From Actinospineispora eucalypti (lineage in GTDB: Bacteria; Actinomycetota; Actinomycetes; Mycobacteriales; Pseudonocardiaceae), in assembly GCA_014208095.1 (NCBI GenBank), contig JACHMT010000005.1, forward strand, positions 930,001 through 994,000: a stretch of DNA of 64,000 nt, in the 5' to 3' direction. The notes below the pieces were generated by a model. The model was not told the origin of the DNA. It was given only the letters and a program-made list of their open reading frames with translations, and made no database searches. Below are positions 1-7,544 of this stretch, piece after piece. The position numbers were made by a program, and so were the translations under genes. Within the stretch, counting starts at the first letter, position 1, and each line of letters begins with the position of its first letter.

Positions 1-35
1 ACGAAATGTACCGTCCGGGCATGGGCGAAGGCGGC

Positions 36-2096
36 GTGCTGCGGGTCGGCGTGGACATCGGCGGCACGTTCACCGACCTGGCAATCCTGGACGACGAGGG
101 CATTCTGGCCATCGGCAAGACGCTCACCACGCCCCGGGACCCGGCCCAGGCGGTGCACACGGTGCTGCGCCGCGCGCTGGCCGACCACCGGCTGGACCCG
201 GCCCGGGTCGGCCTGGTGGTGCACGGCACCACCCTGGTGACCAACGCCCTGATCGAGCGCCGGGGGGCGCGCACCGCGCTGATCACCACCGAGGGCTTCC
301 GTGACGTGGTGGAGATGGGCCGGGAGCACCGTTACGAGCTGTACGACCTCAACCTGCGGCTGCCCCGCCCGCTGGCCGCGCGCCACCTGCGGTTCGGCGT
401 GCGCGAGCGGCTGCTCGCCGACGGCACCGTGCAGACACCGCTGGACGCCGGCCAGGTGGAGCGGCTGGCCGGGGAGCTGGCCGCCGCCGGGGTCGAGGCG
501 GTCGCGGTGTGCTTTCTGCACAGCCACCTCGACGACCGGCACGAGCGGCGCGCCCGGGAGATCATCAAGGCCGCCGCGCCGGGGCTGCGGGTGGCGCTGT
601 CCAGCGAGGTGAACCCGGAGATCCGGGAGTACGAGCGGGCGTCCACCACGCTGGCCAACGTCTACGTGCAGGGGCTGGTCGAGGATTACCTGGACGACCT
701 GCGCGGGCGGCTGCGCGGCCTGGGAGTGCCGGTGGACCCGCTGGTCATGCTGTCGCACGGCGGGCTGGCCACGGTGGACGTGGCGAAGCGGTTCCCGATC
801 CGCATGCTGGAGTCCGGGCCGGCCGGCGGGGCGCTGGGCGCGGTGGCGTTCGGCCGCACCGGCGGGCGGCCGGACCAGATGTCCTTCGACATGGGCGGCA
901 CCACGGCCAAGCTGTGTGTGATCGAGCGGCACCGGCCGCTGGTGACCCACGCGTTCGAGGTGGACCGGGTGTACCGGCTGCGCGCCGGTTCCGGCCTGCC
1001 GGTCCGGGCCCCGGTGATCGACATGATCGAGATCGGCACCGGCGGCGGCTCGCTGGCCCGGGTGAACGCGCTCGGCCTGATCACCACCGGGCCGGACTCG
1101 GCCGGCGCCGAGCCGGGTCCGGTCTGCTACGGGCGGGGCGGCGAGCGGTGCACGGTCACCGACGCCGACGCGGTGCTCGGCTACCTGGACCCGGAGCGGT
1201 TCGGCGGCGGCGAGGTGAAGCTGGACGTGGCGGCGGCCGCCGAGGCGATCCGCGAGCAGATTGCCGGGCGGCTCGGGGTGGGCCTGGCCGAGGCGGCCTG
1301 GGGCATCCACGCCTGCGCCAACGAGAGCATGGCCAACGCGGCCAGGGTGCACGCCATCGAACGGGGCCAGGACCCGGCCCGGCTGCCGCTGTTCACGTCC
1401 GGCGGCAACGGGCCGCTGCACGGGCCGGGGGTGGCCGCCGCGCTCGGCTCGCCGGCGTTGGTGGTGCCCCCGGCGGCCGGGGTGCTGAGCGCCCTGGGTT
1501 TCCTGTCCGCCCCGATGTCCATCGACGTGGTGCGGTCCCGGCACGAGCTGCTGGACGAGCTGGCCCCGGAGGACGCCGAGCGGCTGTTCGCGTCGCTGGA
1601 GCGGGAGGGGGCCGAGGTGCTCACCGGCTCCGGGCTGGCCGCCAAGGAGGTCCGCTACGAGCGGAGCATGGAGATGCGGTTCGTGGGCCAGGGCAGTGAG
1701 ATCGAGGTGCCGGTGCCGGCCGCGGGCCCGGACTGGCGGGCCGAGCTGGCGGAGAGCTTCCACCGGCAGTACGCCCGCCGGTTCGGGGACGTGGCTCCGA
1801 CCGGGGTGGCCGTCGAGGCGCTCACCTGGCGGGTCACCGCCAGCGGGCCGGCGCCGACCGCCCGGCTGCGCTTCGACGGCGGATCCGGCACGGGGGACGC
1901 CCTGCTGGACCACCGCGAGGCCTACTTCCCGGACGGCGGCTACCGCCCGACCCCGGTCTACGACCGCTACCGGCTGGCCGAGGGGGCCGAGCTGACCGGG
2001 CCGGCGCTGGTCCAGGAGCGGGAGTCGACGCTCGTGCTGCCGCCGGGGGCGCACTGCCGGGTGGCCCGGGACGGCGGAATCGTGGTGACCCTGTGA
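36..2096 (+). CDS. hyuA: Hydantoinase/oxoprolinase family protein, subunit A (HyuA-like)
   Basis: Large subunit of an ATP-dependent hydantoinase/5-oxoprolinase/acetone-carboxylase type enzyme, which opens a lactam or carboxylates a ketone at the cost of ATP; it acts with HyuB in the cytoplasm. The N-terminus carries the actin-like phosphate motif VGVDIGGTFTDL (about residues 4-15), a second phosphate loop FDMGGTTAK lies near residue 285, and GNGPLHG near residue 463. Length of about 690 aa is normal for the family. GTG at 36 is preferred because GAAGG sits five bases upstream and the product then begins right before the ATPase motif; ATG at 6 or 21 are in-frame alternatives. It overlaps hyuB by four bases (GTGA), so the two are translationally coupled. 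The true substrate (N-methylhydantoin, 5-oxoproline or other) cannot be read from sequence. Confidence 0.9.
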   Translation: MLRVGVDIGGTFTDLAILDDEGILAIGKTLTTPRDPAQAVHTVLRRALADHRLDPARVGLVVHGTTLVTNALIERRGARTALITTEGFRDVVEMGREHRYELYDLNLRLPRPLAARHLRFGVRERLLADGTVQTPLDAGQVERLAGELAAAGVEAVAVCFLHSHLDDRHERRAREIIKAAAPGLRVALSSEVNPEIREYERASTTLANVYVQGLVEDYLDDLRGRLRGLGVPVDPLVMLSHGGLATVDVAKRFPIRMLESGPAGGALGAVAFGRTGGRPDQMSFDMGGTTAKLCVIERHRPLVTHAFEVDRVYRLRAGSGLPVRAPVIDMIEIGTGGGSLARVNALGLITTGPDSAGAEPGPVCYGRGGERCTVTDADAVLGYLDPERFGGGEVKLDVAAAAEAIREQIAGRLGVGLAEAAWGIHACANESMANAARVHAIERGQDPARLPLFTSGGNGPLHGPGVAAALGSPALVVPPAAGVLSALGFLSAPMSIDVVRSRHELLDELAPEDAERLFASLEREGAEVLTGSGLAAKEVRYERSMEMRFVGQGSEIEVPVPAAGPDWRAELAESFHRQYARRFGDVAPTGVAVEALTWRVTASGPAPTARLRFDGGSGTGDALLDHREAYFPDGGYRPTPVYDRYRLAEGAELTGPALVQERESTLVLPPGAHCRVARDGGIVVTL

Positions 2097-3802
2097 GCGA
2101 CCCGATCGTGGTCGGCCTGGTGGCCGACCGGCTGCACTCGCTGCTCGCCGAGCAGCAGGCCGCACTGGTGAACACCGCGTTCAGCCCGGTGGTCCGGGAG
2201 TCGCTGGACCTGGCCTGCGGGGTGTTCACCTCCACCGGCGAGATGGTCGGCCAGTCCACCGGCGGAACCCCCGGGCACATCAACGCGATGGCCACCGGCA
2301 TGCGCCACATCGTGGCCCGCTACCCGGCTTCAGGGTTGGCCGACGGGGACGTGCTGATCACCAACGACCCGTGGATGACCGCCGGCCAGATCAACGACAT
2401 CACCATCGCCACCCCGGTGTTCTCGGGCGGCGCACCGGTCGCCTGGTTCGCCAGCTGCTGCCACTCGCCGGACATCGGCGGGCGCATCCTCTCCGCCGCC
2501 GCCACCGAGGTGTTCGAGGAGGGTTTGCGGCTGCCGATCCTGAAGCTGCGCACGGCCGCCGGCCCGGACCGGACGCTGGAGGCGCTGATCCGGGCCAACG
2601 TGCGCACCCCGGACGAGACGATGGGGGACATCTACGCGCAGGTGGCGGCCAACCAGGTCGGCGGGCGCGGCCTGTTGCGCATGCTGGACGAGTTCGGCCT
2701 CGCCGGGATCGACCAGGTGGCCGGGGAGATCATGTCCCGCTCCGAGAACGCGCTGCGCGCGGTGCTGCGCGGGCTGCCGGACGGCGTGTACCGGGCGGAG
2801 ATGACCTCCGACGGGTTCGGGGGCGCGCCGATCGAGCTGCGGGTGGCGGTCACCATCGACGGGGACGCCATCGGCGTGGACTACGCGGGCTCGTCGCCGC
2901 AGTCCCGGCACGGGGTGAACGTGGTGCTCAACTACACGACCGCGTACACCTCGTTCGCGGTCAAGGCGGCGCTGGCGCCGGACGTGCCGCACAACGCCGG
3001 CTCCTTCCGTCCGGTCACGGTGACCGCGCCGCGCGGCTCGGTGCTCAACTGCGTGGACCCGGCGCCGGTGGCCTCCCGGCACCTGGTCGGGCACTTCCTG
3101 CCCAGCCTGTTGTTCCAGGCACTGCGCGGCGCCGTGCCCGGCGGGCTGCCCGCGACCAGCGCGGATGCGCTGTGGATGACCGTGTGGCGGGGCGCCGACC
3201 TCGGCGAGCCGAGGCCGTTCACGCTGACCGTGTTCGGGGCGGGCGGCACCGGCGCCCGCCCGGACGCGGACGGGCTGAACACCACCGGCTTCCCCACCGG
3301 CGTGCGAGCCGCGCCGACCGAGGTGCTGGAGACGCTCACCCCGCTGGTGCAGCGCCGCCGCGAGCTGCGCCCGGACTCCGGCGGGCCGGGGCGGCACCGG
3401 GGTGGCCTCGGCCAGGAGGTGGAGGTCGGCCGGCGCGGCGGGCACGGCTGGACGGTGAACGCCAACATCGACCGGGTGGACCACCCGGCGACCGGGGCTC
3501 TGGGCGGGGGCGCGGGTGCGACCGGCGAGCTGGTGGAACCGGGCAGCGGGCGGGCGTTGCCGCGCAAGCGGCTGGTGCCGCTGGCCGAGGGGGAGCGGGT
3601 GCGGCTGCGCTTCCCCGGCGGCGGCGGGTACGGCGACCCGCTGACCCGGCCGGCCGAGTCGGTGCTGGCCGACGTGGTGGACGGCTACGTGAGCATCCCG
3701 GCGGCCGCCGAACGGTACGGCGTCGAGATCGAGTACGTGGGCGACCCGGACGCCCTGGTCCGCCCGCCCGAGTCGTACCGGATCAAGAGCGTGTCCCGCT
3801 GA
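2093..3802 (+). CDS. hyuB: Hydantoinase B/oxoprolinase family protein (HyuB-like)
   Basis: Small subunit partner of the preceding HyuA, 569 aa, the usual size for the HyuB family. Typical conserved stretches are GGTPGHINAM near residue 50, ITNDPWMTAGQINDI near 84 and the C-terminal glycine-rich FPGGGGYGDPLTRP near 505. The GTG start overlaps the hyuA stop, the hallmark of a two-subunit operon. It ends directly against the stop codon of the convergent TetR gene, with no bases between. In characterised systems the A and B subunits together hydrolyse N-methylhydantoin to N-carbamoylsarcosine or 5-oxoproline to glutamate. Because sarcosine-using enzymes occur elsewhere in the window, an N-methylhydantoinase (creatinine-route) role is attractive but is inference only. 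Confidence 0.88.
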   Translation: MSDPIVVGLVADRLHSLLAEQQAALVNTAFSPVVRESLDLACGVFTSTGEMVGQSTGGTPGHINAMATGMRHIVARYPASGLADGDVLITNDPWMTAGQINDITIATPVFSGGAPVAWFASCCHSPDIGGRILSAAATEVFEEGLRLPILKLRTAAGPDRTLEALIRANVRTPDETMGDIYAQVAANQVGGRGLLRMLDEFGLAGIDQVAGEIMSRSENALRAVLRGLPDGVYRAEMTSDGFGGAPIELRVAVTIDGDAIGVDYAGSSPQSRHGVNVVLNYTTAYTSFAVKAALAPDVPHNAGSFRPVTVTAPRGSVLNCVDPAPVASRHLVGHFLPSLLFQALRGAVPGGLPATSADALWMTVWRGADLGEPRPFTLTVFGAGGTGARPDADGLNTTGFPTGVRAAPTEVLETLTPLVQRRRELRPDSGGPGRHRGGLGQEVEVGRRGGHGWTVNANIDRVDHPATGALGGGAGATGELVEPGSGRALPRKRLVPLAEGERVRLRFPGGGGYGDPLTRPAESVLADVVDGYVSIPAAAERYGVEIEYVGDPDALVRPPESYRIKSVSR

Positions 3803-4342
3803 TCATCCGGCCAGGCCCAGCGTGACGCAGGCGCCGTCCACGGCGGCCGCGCGAAGATCGTCCATGGGCACCTCCGGGAACTGGATGGTGCAGTCCTGCA
3901 GCCCGCCCAGGGCGATCACCGCCCGCACCGACTGGTCCAGCGTCGGGTCCGGCCCGACCAGCAGCGTGGCCAGCCGCCCGCGCCAGTTGAGTACCAGCTC
4001 GACGAAGCCCAGCTCGGCCAGCGTGGTCAGCTCGGTGAACACCAGCATGATCTGGCCCCGGTGCCGGTAGTGGAAGTCGAAGTACTCCTCCAGCAGCGCG
4101 CGGGGCGACACGGTGCCGGCCGCCTCGTGCCGGGCCAGGAACGCCTCACCCTCCTCGATCAGCGGCGCCACGATGCTGCGTACCAGCTCATCGCGGGAGG
4201 TGAAGTGGTAGTACAGCGCCGGCTTGGTGATCCCCAGCCGGTCGGCGATCTCCTGCAGGCTGGTTCGCTGCACCCCCTTCTCGGCGAACAGCTCGCGCGC
4301 GACGTCCAGGATGCGCCGCTTGGTGTCGGAGGGCCGTTCCAT
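3803..4342 (-). CDS. TetR family transcriptional regulator
   Basis: A 179-aa one-component repressor with a typical N-terminal TetR DNA-binding domain: KRRILDVARELFAEKGV, then LQEIADRLGITKPALYYHF as the helix-turn-helix (about residues 8-50). The C-terminal ligand domain is unique to the subfamily and its inducer is unknown. It is transcribed divergently from the flavin monooxygenase at 4420, and the 77-bp intergenic space holds two 21-bp perfect inverted repeats, which strongly suggests autoregulation and control of the monooxygenase. It converges with hyuB with zero intergenic bases. ATG at 4342 is the only good start near the operator. Confidence 0.93.
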   Translation of the reverse strand: MERPSDTKRRILDVARELFAEKGVQRTSLQEIADRLGITKPALYYHFTSRDELVRSIVAPLIEEGEAFLARHEAAGTVSPRALLEEYFDFHYRHRGQIMLVFTELTTLAELGFVELVLNWRGRLATLLVGPDPTLDQSVRAVIALGGLQDCTIQFPEVPMDDLRAAAVDGACVTLGLAG

Positions 4343-4356
4343 GGCCGTGAGAATAG

Positions 4357-4409
4357 CTTACTTACCGGAAGGTAAGGTGATACGGTCGCCTTACCTTCCG
4401 GTAAGTAAG
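4357..4409. promoter_or_regulatory. Twin TetR operator between regulator and monooxygenase
   Basis: Two 21-bp arms, 4357-4377 and 4389-4409, are exact reverse complements separated by 11 bp. Each arm is itself a palindrome: TTACCGGAAGGTAA in the first and TTACCTTCCGGTAA in the second. The right arm ends in AAGG and runs into the AAGGAG ribosome-binding site of the monooxygenase at 4420, so binding would block that transcript; the left arm lies 15 bp before the TetR start. One TetR dimer per arm is the simplest reading. Confidence 0.85.
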
Positions 4410-4419
4410 GAGAGTCGCC

Positions 4420-5631
4420 ATGCGTGTCCTCATCTCCGGCGCCAGCATCTCCGGACCCGTGCTGGCCTACTGGCTGCGCCGCTACGGCTTCACCGTCACC
4501 GTCGTCGAGCGCTCACCGACGCCGCGCAAGACCGGCGGCCACGCGGTCGACCTGTTCCGGCCGGCGATGGACATCTCCGAGAAGATGGGCGTGCTGGCGC
4601 GCATCGAACAACTGGACGCCGGCATGGGCCGGATGAACCTGGTGCGCGAAGGTGCCCGGCGACCGGTGCCGGTGGACCTGGGCAAGGTGTACCGGGCCAC
4701 CTCCGACCGGCACGTCGAGATCATGCGCGACGACCTGAGCGAGGTGTACTACGACGCCACCCGCGACGACGTCGAGTACCTCTTCGGCGACTCCATCGCC
4801 TCGGTCGACCCCGACGACGGCGCGGTCACCTTCGACCACGCCGCGCCGAGGCGGTTCGACCTGGTGATCGGCGCGGACGGGCTGCGCTCGAACGTGCGCC
4901 GCCTGGTCTTCGGCACGCTACCCGGTGACACCGTGTCCCTCGACGGCTACTTCGGCGTGCTCTCCGTGCCGAGGGAGTTTGGTGTCGTGGGCGAGTACAT
5001 CGGGCACATGGGTCCGCGCCGCACGGTCGGGCTGTACGCGGCGCGGCACCTCCCCGACGCCCGCGCGGTCTTCCTGTTCCGCCCCGAGTCCGGACTGAGC
5101 TACCACCACCGCGACGTCTCCCGGCAGAAGCAGCTGGTGCGTGAGGCGTTCACCGGCATGCACCCGCGGGTGGACCGCTGGCTGGGCGAGCTGGACACCA
5201 GTCCGACCTTCTACTTCGACCAGATCAGCCAGCTCCGCATGGACACCTGGTCCCGAGGGCGGGTCACCCTCGTCGGCGACGCCGGCTACTGCCCCGGCCC
5301 GGTTGTCGGCGGCAGCACCAGCCTGGCCGTGCTCGGCGCCTACACACTGGCCGGCGAGCTCGCCCGGGCCGGCGGCGATCCCGCCCGCGCCTTCCCCGCC
5401 TACGAGGCCGCGATGCGCGAGCCCGTGCAGCGCAGCCGGGCCTTCGCGCTCGGCGCCGCGCACGCCATCCACCCCAACACCCGACTCGGGGTCTGGGCTC
5501 TGGTCCAGGCGGCCCGGCTGGTCACCGCGTTGCCCACCGCGATCAGCGCGCCACTGGCCCGCCTCAACACCAAAGGCCTGCGCATGCACGACTCGTTCCC
5601 GGTCCGCGAGTACCCGGCCCCGGTCCGCTAG
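4420..5631 (+). CDS. FAD-dependent monooxygenase (PHBH fold)
   Basis: A 403-aa group A flavin monooxygenase that would use NAD(P)H and O2 to hydroxylate an organic substrate. Visible motifs are the N-terminal dinucleotide fold ISGASISGPVLA (residues 5-16), the DG motif GADGLRSNVRR (about 150) and the GD motif VTLVGDAGYCPGP (about 283-295), in the expected order and spacing. The C-terminal 60 residues are basic and alanine-rich. ATG at 4420 follows AAGGAG. It is divergent from the TetR gene and its promoter contains the twin operator, so it is probably induced by the compound it oxidises, such as an antibiotic or aromatic. Relatives include TetX-like and aromatic hydroxylases; substrate unknown. 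Confidence 0.88.
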   Translation: MRVLISGASISGPVLAYWLRRYGFTVTVVERSPTPRKTGGHAVDLFRPAMDISEKMGVLARIEQLDAGMGRMNLVREGARRPVPVDLGKVYRATSDRHVEIMRDDLSEVYYDATRDDVEYLFGDSIASVDPDDGAVTFDHAAPRRFDLVIGADGLRSNVRRLVFGTLPGDTVSLDGYFGVLSVPREFGVVGEYIGHMGPRRTVGLYAARHLPDARAVFLFRPESGLSYHHRDVSRQKQLVREAFTGMHPRVDRWLGELDTSPTFYFDQISQLRMDTWSRGRVTLVGDAGYCPGPVVGGSTSLAVLGAYTLAGELARAGGDPARAFPAYEAAMREPVQRSRAFALGAAHAIHPNTRLGVWALVQAARLVTALPTAISAPLARLNTKGLRMHDSFPVREYPAPVR

Positions 5632-5634
5632 CGG

Positions 5635-6294
5635 CTACGGGGGTGGCGGGGTCCCCTGGTAGATCGTCCTGAGCCAGACCTCGAGCAGGGTGTCCACCAG
5701 GTCGGCCTCGGGCAGCGCGGGCTGCTGGCCGGCCAGGACGGCGAACATCGAGCGCTCGTTCATGAGGTTCAGGACCAGCGCGATGTCCCAGGCCGGCGCA
5801 CCTTGCGGCGCGGCGCCCCGGTCCCGTTCCGCCTGGATCCACTCGGCGGACCGGCGAACCCAGTTGGTCATGACCGCCGACCACAGCTGGGTCACTTCGG
5901 GGCTGACCCCGGTGGCCCGGGCGCAGGCCACGGCGACGGCCCGGTGCGCGTTGAACGTCTCGAAGTAGAAGTTGATCGCCTTCCGCCAATGCCGCGCGGT
6001 GATCTCGGTGCTGGCGTGGAACACCGCGTCGGCGGCCGTGTCGGCCTGTTGGACCACCTGGTCCAGCAGGGTGAGCAGCACGGCTTCCTTGGACCGGAAG
6101 TAGAAGTAGAACGTGGGCCGGGAGATGCCGGCACCCTTGGCCAGGTCGTCGATGGAGATCTCGGCCAGCGGGCGCTGGGCCAGCAGTTCCTCGGCGGTGG
6201 CCAGGATGGCCCGCTCCCGGTCGTCGCCGGACGGCCGCGCGCTGCGCCGCCCCCTGGTCGGGCGCGTCTGGTCCGGGGTAGATGCCTGAGCCAC
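5635..6294 (-). CDS. ethR: EthR-type TetR family regulator
   Basis: A 219-aa repressor that I recognise as an orthologue of mycobacterial EthR, the TetR-family repressor of the ethionamide-activating monooxygenase EthA. The region RPSGDDRERAILATAEELL followed by ISIDDLAKGAGISRPTFYFY and SKEAVLLTLLD (residues about 20-75) is almost identical to my recollection of EthR, and the C-terminal ALVLNLMNERSMFAVLAGQQ also matches. The GTG at 6294 is chosen because it leaves the usual short N-terminal arm; no ATG is available before the upstream stop. It lies 35 bp downstream of the CoA-transferase on the same strand, not divergent from ethA as in mycobacteria; the ethA-like gene is at 19361. An EthR-like operator precedes it, suggesting autoregulation. 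Confidence 0.9.
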   Translation of the reverse strand: MAQASTPDQTRPTRGRRSARPSGDDRERAILATAEELLAQRPLAEISIDDLAKGAGISRPTFYFYFRSKEAVLLTLLDQVVQQADTAADAVFHASTEITARHWRKAINFYFETFNAHRAVAVACARATGVSPEVTQLWSAVMTNWVRRSAEWIQAERDRGAAPQGAPAWDIALVLNLMNERSMFAVLAGQQPALPEADLVDTLLEVWLRTIYQGTPPPP

Positions 6295-6323
6295 GCTGGC
6301 AGGGTACTCCTTCGTCGAACTTT

Positions 6324-6345
6324 TCAACACTACGTTGAGTTCGTC
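6324..6345. promoter_or_regulatory. Candidate EthR operator upstream of ethR
   Basis: On the minus strand the sequence reads ACTCAACGTAGTGTTGAAAA just upstream of the ethR ribosome-binding site. It contains the perfect inverted repeat TCAAC-N5-GTTGA (6324-6338 on the plus strand). The pattern ACTCAAC-N4-TGTTG recurs upstream of ethA at 19281. It overlaps the last codons and stop of the CoA-transferase gene (6330-6332), so selection on both functions would act here. Confidence 0.6.
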
Positions 6346-7544
6346 GACACATCGTCGACCGGTCGCGCGGTGAGCGCCCGGATCTCCGGCTCGGTGTAGC
6401 CCAGCTCGGCCAGGATCTCCCGGCTGTGCTCGCCCAGCGTCGGCGGGGCGGCGCCGAGCGCCGGGCGGTCGCCACCATAGCTGACCGGGAACCCCACCTG
6501 GCGCAGCGCGCCGGCCACCGGGTGCGGCACGGTGCGCACCATGTCCAGTGCGTCGGTGTGCGGGTCGGCGTACACCTCGGCCAGGTCCCGGATCGGCGCG
6601 GCGGGCACCCCGGCGGCGCGCAGCCGGGCGTGCCAGTGCGCGGTGTCCGCGCCGGCGAACGCCCCCGCCAGCTGGGCGTCCAGTGCGGCCCGGTTGCGCA
6701 CCCGGTCGCGGTTGGTGACGTACCGGGGGTCCCCGGCCAGGTCGGGGCGGCCGAGCACCGTGCACAGCCGCTGCCACAGCCCGTCGTTGCCGACGGCCAC
6801 CACCAGGTGCCCGTCCGAGGTCGGATAGGCCTGGTAGGGCACCAGGTTGGGGTGCCGCGAGCCCAGCCGGCCGGGAACCTCGCCGGTGGCGAACATGCCG
6901 GTTGCCCAGTTGATGTGCAGCGCCAGCTGGGACTCGTACAGCGAGGTGGTCAGGTACTGGCCCCGGCCGGTGCGCGTCCGCTCCAGCAGCGCGGAGAGCA
7001 CGCCGATCACGCCGAACAGCGCCGCGCCCAGGTCGCCCATCGGGTATCCGGCCTTCACCGGCGGGCCGTCCGGCTCCCCGGTCAGCGACATCAGACCGGC
7101 GGTGGCCTGCGCGATCATGTCGTAGCCCGGTTCGTCCTTGAGCGGCCCGGTCTCGCCGAACGCGGAGATGTGCAGCACCACCAGCCGGGGGTAGCGCCGG
7201 CTGAGCTCGTCGTAGCGGAACACCCGGTGCAGCGAACTGCCGGGCCGGAAGTTCTCCACCACCACATCCGCGCCGGCGATCAGCCGGTGCGCCGCCTCCT
7301 GGCCCGCCTCGCTCTTCAGGTCCAGGGTCACCGACCGCTTGCCCCGGTTGGCGGCCAGGTAGTAGGTGGCGTCGCCGCCCTGGAACGGTGGCCCCCAGGC
7401 GCGGGTCGGGTCACCGCCGTCGGGGTGCTCCACCTTCACCACGTCCGCGCCGAGGTCGGCCAGCGACATGGTGGCGTACGGCCCGGCCAGGATCTTGGAC
7501 AGGTCGACGACCCGCACGCCGTCCAGGGGTCGGGGGTCAGGCAT
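6330..7544 (-). CDS. CaiB/BaiF family CoA-transferase (class III)
   Basis: A 404-aa class III CoA-transferase, which moves CoA between carboxylic acids through an aspartyl-CoA thioester. The N-terminus GVRVVDLSKILAGPYATMSL and LGADVVKVEHPDGGDPTR is diagnostic; the motif GYPMGDLGAALFG near residue 170 contains the expected catalytic aspartate. Full family length. The start overlaps the 3' end of the acyl-CoA dehydrogenase gene by eight bases, so the two are co-translated. With the dehydrogenase and MFS permease it forms an apparent uptake, CoA activation and oxidation operon for an unidentified organic acid. Near the N-terminus of the family fold no key residue appears missing. Confidence 0.92.
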   Translation of the reverse strand: MPDPRPLDGVRVVDLSKILAGPYATMSLADLGADVVKVEHPDGGDPTRAWGPPFQGGDATYYLAANRGKRSVTLDLKSEAGQEAAHRLIAGADVVVENFRPGSSLHRVFRYDELSRRYPRLVVLHISAFGETGPLKDEPGYDMIAQATAGLMSLTGEPDGPPVKAGYPMGDLGAALFGVIGVLSALLERTRTGRGQYLTTSLYESQLALHINWATGMFATGEVPGRLGSRHPNLVPYQAYPTSDGHLVVAVGNDGLWQRLCTVLGRPDLAGDPRYVTNRDRVRNRAALDAQLAGAFAGADTAHWHARLRAAGVPAAPIRDLAEVYADPHTDALDMVRTVPHPVAGALRQVGFPVSYGGDRPALGAAPPTLGEHSREILAELGYTEPEIRALTARPVDDVSTNST

